Origin: Candidatus Woesearchaeota archaeon
GTDB taxonomy: Archaea; Nanobdellota; Nanobdellia; Woesearchaeales; BS150m-G63
Length of the DNA: 19,720 nt
NCBI GenBank assembly: GCA_019322735.1
Contig: JAHWIG010000009.1
Location: forward strand, 1 to 19,720
Direction: 5' to 3'
The notes under the pieces were generated by a model, which did not search any database, was not told where the DNA came from, and was given only the letters and a program-made list of their open reading frames with translations. A program made the translations under genes and the position numbers. Below are positions 1 to 6,855 of the stretch, piece after piece. Numbering within the stretch: position 1 is the first letter of the stretch; every line of letters starts with the position of its first letter.

Positions 1-21
1 GGTAATTCTAAGTCATATAAA

Positions 22-45
22 ATTTAAAAAAAAAAATAAAAAAAT
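22..45 (-). terminator. T-rich transcription terminator of the minus-strand pilin
   Basis: Read on the minus strand, the bases just after the pilin stop codon are almost pure T (a T7 run, an A, then a T10 run). Such runs are the usual intrinsic terminator in archaea. No hairpin is needed or seen. Confidence 0.6.
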
Positions 46-483
46 TTATTCAACATTTGTTACTAGTTGACCTGTTTCTGTATGAGTTAGACCTGCTTGA
101 GATGTAAATTCTATTACTACATCTGCTTTAAATCTATCTCCTGTGTCACCATTGTCACAGTCAGTAATCTCAAATGTTTCTTGGTTTGCGTCTGAAAAAT
201 CTATGGCATCAGAACCAGCATTATTACACCAATCACCAAAACTTACAACAAAATTGTCTAAATCTTGTCCCAGACCATTCTGAATAACTAAAGTTATACT
301 ATCACTTGTTACTTTATGATCAACACAGCTTAAACCAGGTAATAATACACAACTTTCTGGCAAGAATTTAGCTGGATTTAATACTCCAAAATATGCTAAT
401 GCAGATATCGCGATAAGAACAACTAATATTGCCCAGCCATAGGTCATCAAGAACTCCATAGCTGCTTGTCCCTTTTTTTTCAA
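46..483 (-). CDS. Class III signal peptide pilin-like protein (likely major pilin)
   Basis: A probable secreted filament subunit of a type IV pilus/archaellum-like system. The N-terminus MKKKGQAAMEFLMTYGWAIL is a textbook class III signal: a basic stretch, a G-Q cleavage site for a FlaK/PibD-type prepilin peptidase, and Glu at +5 of the mature protein. A hydrophobic helix follows. The rest (about 105 residues) is beta-rich, with four cysteines that could form disulfides outside the cell. The start is chosen as TTG at 483 because a perfect GAGGTGAT lies 4 nt before it, giving 145 residues. A GTG at 492 would put the start codon inside that Shine-Dalgarno and is less likely. The gene is transcribed divergently from the other pilins and has its own promoter and terminator, which fits an abundant subunit. 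The family is clear; the role as major pilin is inferred. Confidence 0.9.
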   Translation of the reverse strand: MKKKGQAAMEFLMTYGWAILVVLIAISALAYFGVLNPAKFLPESCVLLPGLSCVDHKVTSDSITLVIQNGLGQDLDNFVVSFGDWCNNAGSDAIDFSDANQETFEITDCDNGDTGDRFKADVVIEFTSQAGLTHTETGQLVTNVE

Positions 484-487
484 ATTA

Positions 488-495
488 ATCACCTC
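488..495 (-). promoter_or_regulatory. Shine-Dalgarno GAGGTGAT deciding a TTG start
   Basis: On the minus strand this octamer is fully complementary to the usual archaeal 16S rRNA 3' end. It sits 4 nt before TTG at 483-481. The same motif and spacing precede the ATG of the small membrane protein at 13205. Confidence 0.7.
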
Positions 496-542
496 GGCTA
501 TTATATTAATATTAAGTATTTGTATTTATTTATCCCTTACTA

Positions 543-553
543 GTATATAAATT
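543..553 (-). promoter_or_regulatory. TATA box of the minus-strand pilin
   Basis: The minus strand reads AATTTATATAC, a good archaeal TATA box. A transcript starting about 25 nt downstream would have a leader of roughly 35 nt, long enough to carry the Shine-Dalgarno that is present. Confidence 0.6.
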
Positions 554-608
554 TAGTGGTTTCAATTATTTGGTATTTTTAAGAGATTACTACTATTAAG
601 AGAATAAG

Positions 609-620
609 AAACTATAAAAG
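609..620 (+). promoter_or_regulatory. Probable TATA box of the pilin operon
   Basis: AAACTATAAAAG lies about 40 nt before the ATG at 655. It is the best TATA-like match between the divergent pilin genes on the plus strand. No Shine-Dalgarno precedes the ATG. Confidence 0.45.
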
Positions 621-654
621 TGTAATTTGACTGCAGAAACTTAGAAATCACAAA

Positions 655-1563
655 ATGAAAAAAAGAGGGCAATTAGCATTAGAATATATGATTCTCATAG
701 GTTTTATTTTGGCTGCACTAAGTCCTTTGATTTATTCTCAGGTTAACAAATATGTTGTTAAACAAAGAATAAATGATGCCAATACATTAGCTAATGATAT
801 TGCAAAGTCTGCAGATTCATTGTATTCTTTAGGGCCGGGAAATCAGAAGTATATGTATATAAATGTTCCAAAAGGGATGGAAGGTGTTGAGATATATAAA
901 AGAGAAATATCATTTACTATGACCACTCCGGATGGTGATCAGACTATTATTCTTTTGACTAAAGGTTATGTTACTGGAGTAATTCCTCTAGAACCTGGAA
1001 CACATCGTATTTCTATGAGGGTTTTGGGAAATGGTATTGTTTTGATTGGAGATCCTTATTGTAGTATTAAACCTGTTGTAAACTGTACTAGTGGAAGTGG
1101 ACTTAATCCTTTAATCTATCTTTATGAACCATATAATTCCATGGTTTCTCTTTATAATGAAGGGGAAGATGAAGGTGGTGAAGAAGTTATTGCTGCGAAT
1201 TATAGTCTTTGTTGTAAGGATACTGTACAGATGGGTGGGGGAGCTGGAGAAACAGTATTATTCTGGCTTAATGATGATCTTAGTTCACATGTAGCAGAAA
1301 GTAATATATCTGGGTATGGTATTGCTGCAAAAATACATCGAAAAACCGATGGAGAACAACTTACTTGTACATATGTAAATAATAGTGTTGACTTTTGTTC
1401 AGAGCTTGGCGAAGATTATTATTGTATGGTAACCCTACAAGATAATTATTATAATGCAACTGATGAAGGGGATTATGTGTTGTCAAATTCACATGTTTCA
1501 GATTGTGATGGGGACTTTGATGATTATACTATTAAGGTTTGTTGTACTATCCCACCAGAATAG
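655..1563 (+). CDS. Class III signal peptide protein, large pilin-like (302 aa)
   Basis: First gene of the plus-strand pilin operon. The N-terminus MKKRGQLALEYMILIGFILA has the class III pattern: a basic stretch, G-Q cleavage site, Glu at +5, then a hydrophobic helix. The body is about twice as long as the neighbouring pilins and has about ten cysteines, mostly in the C-terminal two thirds, including a CC pair in SLCCKD and another in KVCCTI. Several N-x-S/T sites could be N-glycosylated. The central part shares the pattern SADSLYSLGPGNQKYMYINVPKG with the next gene (there AVDTVHAVGPGSRRIIYVHVPRG), so the two are paralogues. Its size and cysteines suggest a minor or tip pilin rather than the bulk subunit, which is an inference. 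Confidence 0.88.
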   Translation: MKKRGQLALEYMILIGFILAALSPLIYSQVNKYVVKQRINDANTLANDIAKSADSLYSLGPGNQKYMYINVPKGMEGVEIYKREISFTMTTPDGDQTIILLTKGYVTGVIPLEPGTHRISMRVLGNGIVLIGDPYCSIKPVVNCTSGSGLNPLIYLYEPYNSMVSLYNEGEDEGGEEVIAANYSLCCKDTVQMGGGAGETVLFWLNDDLSSHVAESNISGYGIAAKIHRKTDGEQLTCTYVNNSVDFCSELGEDYYCMVTLQDNYYNATDEGDYVLSNSHVSDCDGDFDDYTIKVCCTIPPE

Positions 1564-1568
1564 ATTCT

Positions 1569-1994
1569 ATGAAACAGAAAAGATCTCAGGCAAGTATTGA
1601 ATACTTAATCATTTTTGGAACATTATTGATATTTTTAATTACAATTATCTATTATTTCATCCAGACAGTTCCTGAAGAAATTAAAGTGAAGCAGGCAACA
1701 GATGCTGTTAATAAAATAGCAAGAGCTGTTGATACTGTGCATGCTGTTGGTCCAGGATCAAGAAGGATTATTTATGTTCATGTTCCTAGGGGAACACAAT
1801 ATATTAATCTGACTACATTTACTGATGGAGTTGGCGGAGAAATATCATTAAAAATGGATTATGGAGGTAGGCCAGTAACCTTTTTAGCCATTACAAATGC
1901 AAATATTACTGGAAGTATCCCACCCGGAAAAATATTGTATAAATTACTGATACAGACAACAGGGGATAGGGTAGTCAATATTACATCACAATGA
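1569..1994 (+). CDS. Class III signal peptide pilin-like protein (141 aa)
   Basis: The N-terminus MKQKRSQASIEYLIIFGTLL is a class III signal with S-Q at the cleavage site and Glu at +5, then a hydrophobic helix ending near YYFIQ. The body is a short beta-rich domain whose first half parallels the preceding 302-residue protein (the A-V-D-T-V-x-x-V-G-P-G region), so it looks like a shorter paralogue without the cysteine-rich part. The start at 1569 places the signal at the true N-terminus; an upstream in-frame start at 1539 would overlap the previous gene and add a non-signal leader. The gene begins 5 nt after the previous stop. Its stop codon overlaps an ATG (ATGA at 1991-1994) that opens an extension of the next gene. 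Confidence 0.88.
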   Translation: MKQKRSQASIEYLIIFGTLLIFLITIIYYFIQTVPEEIKVKQATDAVNKIARAVDTVHAVGPGSRRIIYVHVPRGTQYINLTTFTDGVGGEISLKMDYGGRPVTFLAITNANITGSIPPGKILYKLLIQTTGDRVVNITSQ

Positions 1995-2058
1995 GAAAAC
2001 AAAAAACAAGAAGATTTATGTCTTCATTCTTTTTCATTTCAAAAAACAAAATGAAAAA
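1987..2058 (+). repeat. Double-hairpin repeat element, copy A
   Basis: The copy begins with CACAATGAGA. Hairpin 1 is GAAGA(2010-2014)/TCTTC(2021-2025). Hairpin 2 is TTTTTCATTT(2030-2039)/AAATGAAAAA(2049-2058), a perfect 10-bp stem with loop CAAAAAACA. Positions 2031-2057 are identical to 8824-8850 in the alaS leader. It fills the only sizeable gap within the pilin operon, and the 3' arm of hairpin 2 contains the start codon of the next pilin. The inverted repeats and the shared sequence are visible directly; function is unknown. Confidence 0.75.
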
Positions 2059-2518
2059 AAGTCAAGTAGCAATTGAATTTTTGATTGTAATGAGTATCAT
2101 ATTCTTTTTAGCTACATTTGTTTTGTATGATATTTTTAATAAAAGAAGCCAGATTGCTGATACTTCTGAATTTTTGCTGAAAAAAGGGTTATGTTTAGGG
2201 GTCTCATCTTTTATCAGTGGAGTTTATACTAAAGGAAGCGGAACAGAAGCTTATATGAAAGTTAAAGGAGACCAATTATCTTACAATCTTACTATCCAGC
2301 CACGTGCAAGGAATCTTTTTGTTGGTGATAAAAAAGCAGCTTATTGTACTATCCCAATAAGCAGTGTTTCCAATTCAACTGAAAAAATTGATTGGTTTAA
2401 GTTTGAGTTTGATGTTGATAATAGGGTATTGAAGTTTGAAAATATTGACAATTTTGTTGTAGTTAGTATGGAGGGAGATTCTGTTGACAAACCAGTGGAT
2501 GATCATGATACCGAATGA
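2051..2518 (+). CDS. Class III signal peptide pilin-like protein (155 aa)
   Basis: The N-terminus MKKSQVAIEFLIVMSIIFFL is a class III signal (K-K-S-Q, Glu at +5) with a hydrophobic helix, followed by a beta-rich domain of about 120 residues with two cysteines. ATG 2051 is chosen because it puts the signal at the N-terminus. An in-frame ATG at 1991, overlapping the previous stop as ATGA, would add 20 residues encoded by repeat element A. That extension resembles the one possible on alaS because both come from the same element. The chosen start codon lies in the 3' arm of a strong hairpin, so initiation may depend on ribosomes arriving from upstream. The stop overlaps the next start (ATGATGA). 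Confidence 0.88.
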   Translation: MKKSQVAIEFLIVMSIIFFLATFVLYDIFNKRSQIADTSEFLLKKGLCLGVSSFISGVYTKGSGTEAYMKVKGDQLSYNLTIQPRARNLFVGDKKAAYCTIPISSVSNSTEKIDWFKFEFDVDNRVLKFENIDNFVVVSMEGDSVDKPVDDHDTE

Positions 2519-3099
2519 TGAAAAATAAAAACAATAGTATTAATCTCTTTTATTTTGGAAATAAAAAGAGCCAATCAGTGGTTATTGATTTATTTATTGC
2601 ATTATTTGTTTTTATATTAATTATGTCAATAATCACAATAATGTGGAACAGATATAATTTGGATCTTAATCAGAAGATTACCCAGAAAGATATGTGGCTT
2701 AAGGCATATCATATTACTGATCTGTTAGTTGAAAGTCAAGGAAATCCAATTGATTGGGAAATAAATATCTCTAATATTAGCTATGTTAGGAATCATGTAA
2801 GCAGTATTGGTTTAGTGAATCTTGATAGGCAATTGTCTTTAGACAAGGTAGAGGCATTTAAGATACTTTCAAATTCAACTAATTATAATATTACTAGAGA
2901 GTTGTTGAATATTGAAGGGTTTGAATTTTATTTTACATTGTTTCATTCTTCTGGACTTATTTTTGAAAGCGGTAACAGTCCCATTTTTTATGGGGACCTT
3001 ATATCTGGTAGAACAACAACAATAAGAAGATATGTAAGTTTTGAGGAATGTAATGAAAATAAATGTATACTTGAATTTTCACTATGGGAATGGGAATAA
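2515..3099 (+). CDS. Pilin-like protein with degenerate class III signal (194 aa)
   Basis: A short polar leader ends in NKKSQSVVIDLFIALFVFIL: a basic stretch, S-Q, and a long hydrophobic segment, as in type IV pilins, but Glu +5 is replaced by a hydrophobic residue with Asp next to it. The exported part has several N-x-S/T sites and two cysteines near the C-terminus (the C-N-E-N-K-C region). Translation is probably coupled: the ATG pair at 2515/2518 overlaps the previous stop. The change at +5 suggests a minor pilin rather than a bulk subunit, because Glu +5 matters for subunit packing in known pili; its role here is inferred. Confidence 0.82.
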   Translation: MMKNKNNSINLFYFGNKKSQSVVIDLFIALFVFILIMSIITIMWNRYNLDLNQKITQKDMWLKAYHITDLLVESQGNPIDWEINISNISYVRNHVSSIGLVNLDRQLSLDKVEAFKILSNSTNYNITRELLNIEGFEFYFTLFHSSGLIFESGNSPIFYGDLISGRTTTIRRYVSFEECNENKCILEFSLWEWE

Positions 3100-3512
3100 A
3101 TAATTGGAAGAAGAAAGGTATTATTTTAACAATAGACAGCATAATAGCAATAACTTTAGTAACATTGATACTTATTGCTACAACAAATTATTTTGTTAGA
3201 TCCCAGGGAGATGTACTACCAGAGCTGCAATTGGTAAGGACTGGTAATGATATCATTACTTTATTGGATAATGTTGATGATTTTGAAGGAATGGATGCTG
3301 ATGAATTAAGTGGGCATTTGGAGAGTTTACTTCCAGCTACATATGAAATGAAGATAAATCTGACTCTGAAAAATGGTTCTAGTATAGAGACAGAATCAAA
3401 AGAGATTCCGGATGATAGATTTATTGGGACTGGTGAAAGGATTTTTGTAATATACTATGAAGATGAATTAACATTTGGAATAGCGAGGTTTTGGATATGG
3501 TCAAAAACTTAA
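3084..3512 (+). CDS. Pilin-like protein, minor type (142 aa)
   Basis: Begins inside the end of the previous gene (16-bp overlap). The N-terminus WKKKGIILTIDSIIAITLV resembles a class III signal with G-I at the cleavage position and Asp one place off the usual Glu. A hydrophobic helix to about residue 38 and a small exported domain without cysteines follow. ATG 3084 and ATG 3090 are both possible starts and neither has a Shine-Dalgarno. Minor pilin is inferred from operon position and N-terminal architecture; no exact family was recognised. Confidence 0.8.
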   Translation: MGMGINNWKKKGIILTIDSIIAITLVTLILIATTNYFVRSQGDVLPELQLVRTGNDIITLLDNVDDFEGMDADELSGHLESLLPATYEMKINLTLKNGSSIETESKEIPDDRFIGTGERIFVIYYEDELTFGIARFWIWSKT

Positions 3513-3943
3513 AAAACAAGAAAGGAATATTTTTTACAGCCCTTTTAGTGTTAATGGCATCAACATTGCTGACATTATCAGTACTATTATTCTATAACAC
3601 CCTTGAATCTGAAAAGAGATTTGTTGAATTAGCTAGTTTGGATACTGTTCATAACCTTTATGGCTCTGTTGAGAATAGTATAATAAAAATAGTTCAGGGG
3701 ATAACTATGAGAAATTACATTTCCGTAGATTATTCTGAGGAGTATATTGAATTTAATTGGAATCTTAATGATACAGAAATTATTGATATTTCTTTAAAGC
3801 TAGATGAGTTTGAAGAGTTTGTTACAGATAAATATCATTTTATTAATATTGATAATAACCTAATGAGTAGCAGTGTTATAGGGATTGAGGTAGATCCTCC
3901 TGGAATTGATGTACGAAGGGAATGGGGAATAAAGATAATTTAA
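3497..3943 (+). CDS. Pilin-like membrane-anchored protein (148 aa)
   Basis: Last gene of the pilin run. The N-terminus MVKNLKNKKGIFFTALLVLM has the K-K-G boundary and a hydrophobic helix but no acidic residue at +5. It could be a minor pilin or simply a signal-anchored protein. The start is set at ATG 3497 because GAGGT at 3485-3489 lies 7 nt before it; an in-frame TTG at 3491 is too close. It overlaps the preceding gene by 16 bp, which suggests coupled translation. The exported part is acidic, with no cysteines. Function within a pilus is inferred from the operon. Confidence 0.78.
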   Translation: MVKNLKNKKGIFFTALLVLMASTLLTLSVLLFYNTLESEKRFVELASLDTVHNLYGSVENSIIKIVQGITMRNYISVDYSEEYIEFNWNLNDTEIIDISLKLDEFEEFVTDKYHFINIDNNLMSSSVIGIEVDPPGIDVRREWGIKII

Positions 3944-3968
3944 GTAGTTACTATTTTAGAATTGTTAC

Positions 3969-3982
3969 ATATTTATTTAAAT
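3969..3982 (+). promoter_or_regulatory. TATA box of the pilus assembly operon
   Basis: ATATTTATTTAAAT is centred about 30 nt before the ATG at 4007. This fits a leaderless mRNA, and no Shine-Dalgarno is present there. Confidence 0.55.
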
Positions 3983-4006
3983 TTGTTGATAAATTAAAAC
4001 TATTAT

Positions 4007-4456
4007 ATGGTTGAGGGCGCAGAGTTAGAGAAAAAGAAGAAGGAATTCCATGATGCTTCTGTTGAGATAATAAAATTGATAGATAGTGGCCATGTCGATG
4101 AAGCTCAAAAACTCTATAATCTTTATACAAACATATACTATGATATACTGCCTTCATTAAAAGGGGATGAGTCTTCACAATATTATCAAGATTTAATTCA
4201 GGTTTACAATAAGCTTAAACCGCATCTTGTGACTCCAGGAGACGTATCTGGTGCAGGTAATGTTTACAAGACAGATATAGATACGTTATATGAGTGGATC
4301 CAAGAGAAAAAGGGGATTACATTAAAAGATGTCCAGAAGAGATTTAGGATTGATAAAAAGAAATCAGATGAGTGGGCAACAATATTGGAAAAAGGCGGAT
4401 TAATTAAGGTTAAGTATACATTCCTTAAAGGAGTTATACTGGAAAAAATAAAATAA
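4007..4456 (+). CDS. Helical + winged-helix protein next to the secretion ATPase
   Basis: 149 residues in two parts. Residues 1-75 are a charged helical region, possibly a small coiled-coil or TPR-like hairpin. Residues 89-149 look like a winged helix-turn-helix: a helix over DTLYEWIQEK, a recognition-type helix over SDEWATILEKGG, and a beta wing at the C-terminus. No signal peptide or membrane segment is seen, so it is cytoplasmic. The gene ends one base before the secretion ATPase, so the two are surely cotranscribed. It could be a transcriptional regulator of the pilus genes, or an adaptor using the winged helix for protein contacts. No named family was recognised, and the winged-helix call comes from sequence pattern alone. 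Confidence 0.8.
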   Translation: MVEGAELEKKKKEFHDASVEIIKLIDSGHVDEAQKLYNLYTNIYYDILPSLKGDESSQYYQDLIQVYNKLKPHLVTPGDVSGAGNVYKTDIDTLYEWIQEKKGITLKDVQKRFRIDKKKSDEWATILEKGGLIKVKYTFLKGVILEKIK

Positions 4457-4457
4457 A

Positions 4458-5960
4458 ATGCAAGTCATTGCACAATATAAATTAACTGTTGACAATATTG
4501 AAGTAGGTGTGAGAGTTATCTCTGAGAAGGGTGTAAATAATAAATATCAATTGTTAACAAAGGAATTAAGTGAGGCAACAAAGGCATTGCTTGATAATAT
4601 TCGCGACCAATTGGTTTCTGACGTAGAAATTAGTTCTGCTGAAATTTTAGATCCAAATGCAGTCTTAAAGATTAAAGAAAAATTTAGAATTAGTGCAGAT
4701 GAATTTATCAGTAAGAAACTGCCAAAGATAAATGAAGAGACAAAACAGTTATTGATAGGTACATTATTACATGAGACAATTGGTCTTGGTAAGATAGAAT
4801 TCTTACTGGCAGACCCCCATCTTGAGGAGATTGTTGTTAATTCTGCTAAAGAGCCAATCAAGGTTTATCACAAAAATGTTGGGTGGCTTGATACTGATAT
4901 TATGATGGAAGATGAAGAACAGGTGTTAAATTATGCTAATACAATAGCAAGAAGAATTGGAAGACAAGTAACAACTCTTAATCCTTTACTTGATGCTCAT
5001 CTCATTACCGGGGATCGCGCAAACGCTGTTTTGTACCCTATCTCTAACAGGGGCAATTCCCTCACCATAAGAATGTTTGCGCGCGATCCCTGGACCTGCA
5101 TAGATTATATAAAAAATAAGACATGCAATGTTGAAGTATTTGCCTTAATTTGGATGGTGATGGAATATGAGCTTAATATGCTGATTTCTGGAGGAACTGG
5201 AAGTGGAAAGACATCTATGTTGAATGTTTGCATGCCATTTATTCCTCCAAATCATAGAATTATTTCTATTGAAGATACAAGAGAATTGCAATTGCCAAAA
5301 TATTTGCATTGGGTTCCATTGGTAACAAGATTGCCTAACACAGAAGGAAAAGGAGAAGTAACAATGCTTGATCTTCTTATTAATTCCCTTAGAATGAGGC
5401 CAGACAGAATTGTATTGGGAGAAATGAGGAGAAAAGAAGAAGCAGAGGTGTTGTTTGAGGCAATGCATACTGGCCATAGTGTTTATAGCACTGTTCATGC
5501 AGAAAGTGTTTCTGAGACCATTCAACGTTTAATTTATCCACCTATTGATATTCCTGCAAATCTACTTCCTACTGTAAATCTTTGTTTAGTTATGTATAGG
5601 GAAAGAAGAAGAGGGATAAGAAGGGTTTTCCAGCTTGGTGAATTCATTAGAGCAGAGACTGAGGATGGAATCGCTGTCAGACCCAATATAATCTATAGAT
5701 GGAATCCATCTACTGATAAGATTGAAGAGAGTTTGAAGGCTTCAAAATTATTTGAAGAATTAAGTTTGCACACTGGATTAAATAAAAGGGAAATAGATGA
5801 TAAGATTGAAGAAAATAAAAAAATATTGAATTGGATGTTGAAGTACGATGTAAGAGATGTTCATAGTATTGGTAAAATTATGAATGAATATTATTTCAAT
5901 TATGAAGGGGTTATCGATACTGTAAGAAGGGGTTTGCATCCAGATACACTGGTGAGGTAG
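4458..5960 (+). CDS. Type II/IV secretion ATPase, VirB11/FlaI/TadA family
   Basis: The hexameric motor that powers pilus or archaellum-like filament assembly at the cytoplasmic face of the membrane. 500 residues. The N-terminal domain (about 1-220) carries the T-x-N-P pattern typical of this family. The ATPase core has Walker A GGTGSGKT at 245-252, an acidic box EDTREL at 272-277, Walker B RIVLGEMR at 317-324, and a His box MHTGHS at 336-341, so it looks catalytically complete. The start at 4458 follows the winged-helix gene by one base. Two T2SSF membrane proteins and a KaiC/FlaH-like ATPase follow, the usual set for archaeal pili or archaella. It could serve assembly only, or assembly and rotation; sequence alone does not say. 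A GC-rich inverted repeat lies inside the coding region. Confidence 0.96.
   Translation: MQVIAQYKLTVDNIEVGVRVISEKGVNNKYQLLTKELSEATKALLDNIRDQLVSDVEISSAEILDPNAVLKIKEKFRISADEFISKKLPKINEETKQLLIGTLLHETIGLGKIEFLLADPHLEEIVVNSAKEPIKVYHKNVGWLDTDIMMEDEEQVLNYANTIARRIGRQVTTLNPLLDAHLITGDRANAVLYPISNRGNSLTIRMFARDPWTCIDYIKNKTCNVEVFALIWMVMEYELNMLISGGTGSGKTSMLNVCMPFIPPNHRIISIEDTRELQLPKYLHWVPLVTRLPNTEGKGEVTMLDLLINSLRMRPDRIVLGEMRRKEEAEVLFEAMHTGHSVYSTVHAESVSETIQRLIYPPIDIPANLLPTVNLCLVMYRERRRGIRRVFQLGEFIRAETEDGIAVRPNIIYRWNPSTDKIEESLKASKLFEELSLHTGLNKREIDDKIEENKKILNWMLKYDVRDVHSIGKIMNEYYFNYEGVIDTVRRGLHPDTLVR
5011..5090. repeat. GC-rich inverted repeat inside the secretion ATPase gene
   Basis: GGGATCGCGCAAAC (5011-5024) is the reverse complement of GTTTGCGCGCGATCCC (5075-5090), apart from a 2-bp GC insertion in the second arm. 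The 50-nt loop holds a smaller hairpin, AGGG(5049-5052)/CCCT(5059-5062). The arms use codons (cgc, gcg) that are rare in the surrounding AT-rich genes. Confidence 0.65.
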
Positions 5961-5963
5961 TTT

Positions 5964-6854
5964 ATGATGAATATTCCTTATTCGTTTTTGCCTCAGAAAT
6001 TGCTGAGAAAAATTTCTAAGTATTTGCTTGTCTTAACTAAACCATTAGAAGGAATTTTTCCTTATTTGGGCATTACCTTAAGACAGGCAAGATTTAAGGT
6101 TGGTTCAGCAGAATACCTTGCGATGTGCCTGTTTTCTGATATCTTTCTGTTTACTTTTTTTCTGGTTTTTTCTAATATAATTATTTCATCTCTTGATTTT
6201 GCAAGCCCTTTTAAGATCTCATTCTTTATCTCATTTTTTCTTTTAATATTTATAGGACTCCAACAATTGGCATATCCAAAAGTGATGATTGCAAAACGTA
6301 TCAGAAATTTAGAAAGAAATCTTTTGCCTGCAATGCAAAATGCATTAGTTCAATTAAAAGCAGGAGTTCCACTATTTCATATTATGGCTCAGATATCTAT
6401 TGGGGGTTATGGTGAGGTATCTAATGAGTTTTTGAAAGTTGTAAGGGATGTTAATGCAGGAAAGCCGCAGATACATGCATTAGATATGATTGCTTTTGAA
6501 AATCCTTCCCCTTATTTTAGGAGAGTTATATGGCAGCTGAGCAATAGAATAAAAACAGGAGCTGATCTTGCTGAGACTGTTAAGGAAATAACTATTAATC
6601 TGTCTAGAGAACAGATTGGACAGATAGAGAAATATGGTGCTCAACTTAGCCCATTATCAATGTTTTATATGGTCATTGCTATTATCATGCCTTCTTTAGG
6701 ATTAACTCTGTTGATTGTTATGGCTTCATTTATGTCTCTATCTGCTATAGGAATTAAGACAATGTTTTGGAGTTTATATGGTGTTACATTATTTGTACAG
6801 GTGATGTTTTTAGGTATCATTAAGGCTAAGAGGCCAAATTTATTAATTGATTAA
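5964..6854 (+). CDS. T2SSF/TadB-FlaJ-like pilus platform membrane protein
   Basis: Integral membrane platform protein that would work with the upstream ATPase. 296 residues, with predicted membrane helices at about 55-76, 83-103, 229-258 and 266-287. A cytoplasmic T2SSF-type helical domain lies between the second and third (about 118-230), including the L-P-A-M-Q-N-A-L-V-Q-L-K-A-G-V-P pattern typical of the family. It has a single T2SSF domain, while classical FlaJ has two in one chain; the next gene supplies the second. ATG 5964 (or 5967) follows a GGTGAGGT sequence at 5951-5958 and lies 3 nt after the ATPase stop. Family assignment is confident; whether it is closer to TadB or to the first half of FlaJ is not. 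Confidence 0.93.
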   Translation: MMNIPYSFLPQKLLRKISKYLLVLTKPLEGIFPYLGITLRQARFKVGSAEYLAMCLFSDIFLFTFFLVFSNIIISSLDFASPFKISFFISFFLLIFIGLQQLAYPKVMIAKRIRNLERNLLPAMQNALVQLKAGVPLFHIMAQISIGGYGEVSNEFLKVVRDVNAGKPQIHALDMIAFENPSPYFRRVIWQLSNRIKTGADLAETVKEITINLSREQIGQIEKYGAQLSPLSMFYMVIAIIMPSLGLTLLIVMASFMSLSAIGIKTMFWSLYGVTLFVQVMFLGIIKAKRPNLLID

Positions 6855-6855
6855 A

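Noticed and set aside
1991..2050. Pilin starting at 1991 with a 20-residue basic extension
   Set aside because: Class III signals have short basic leaders. The extension is encoded by repeat element A, so ATG 2051 is the better start.
5145..5525. Minus-strand frame of 126 codons inside the secretion ATPase gene
   Set aside because: It lies opposite the Walker A/B region of a clear gene and has no recognisable protein features, promoter or ribosome site.
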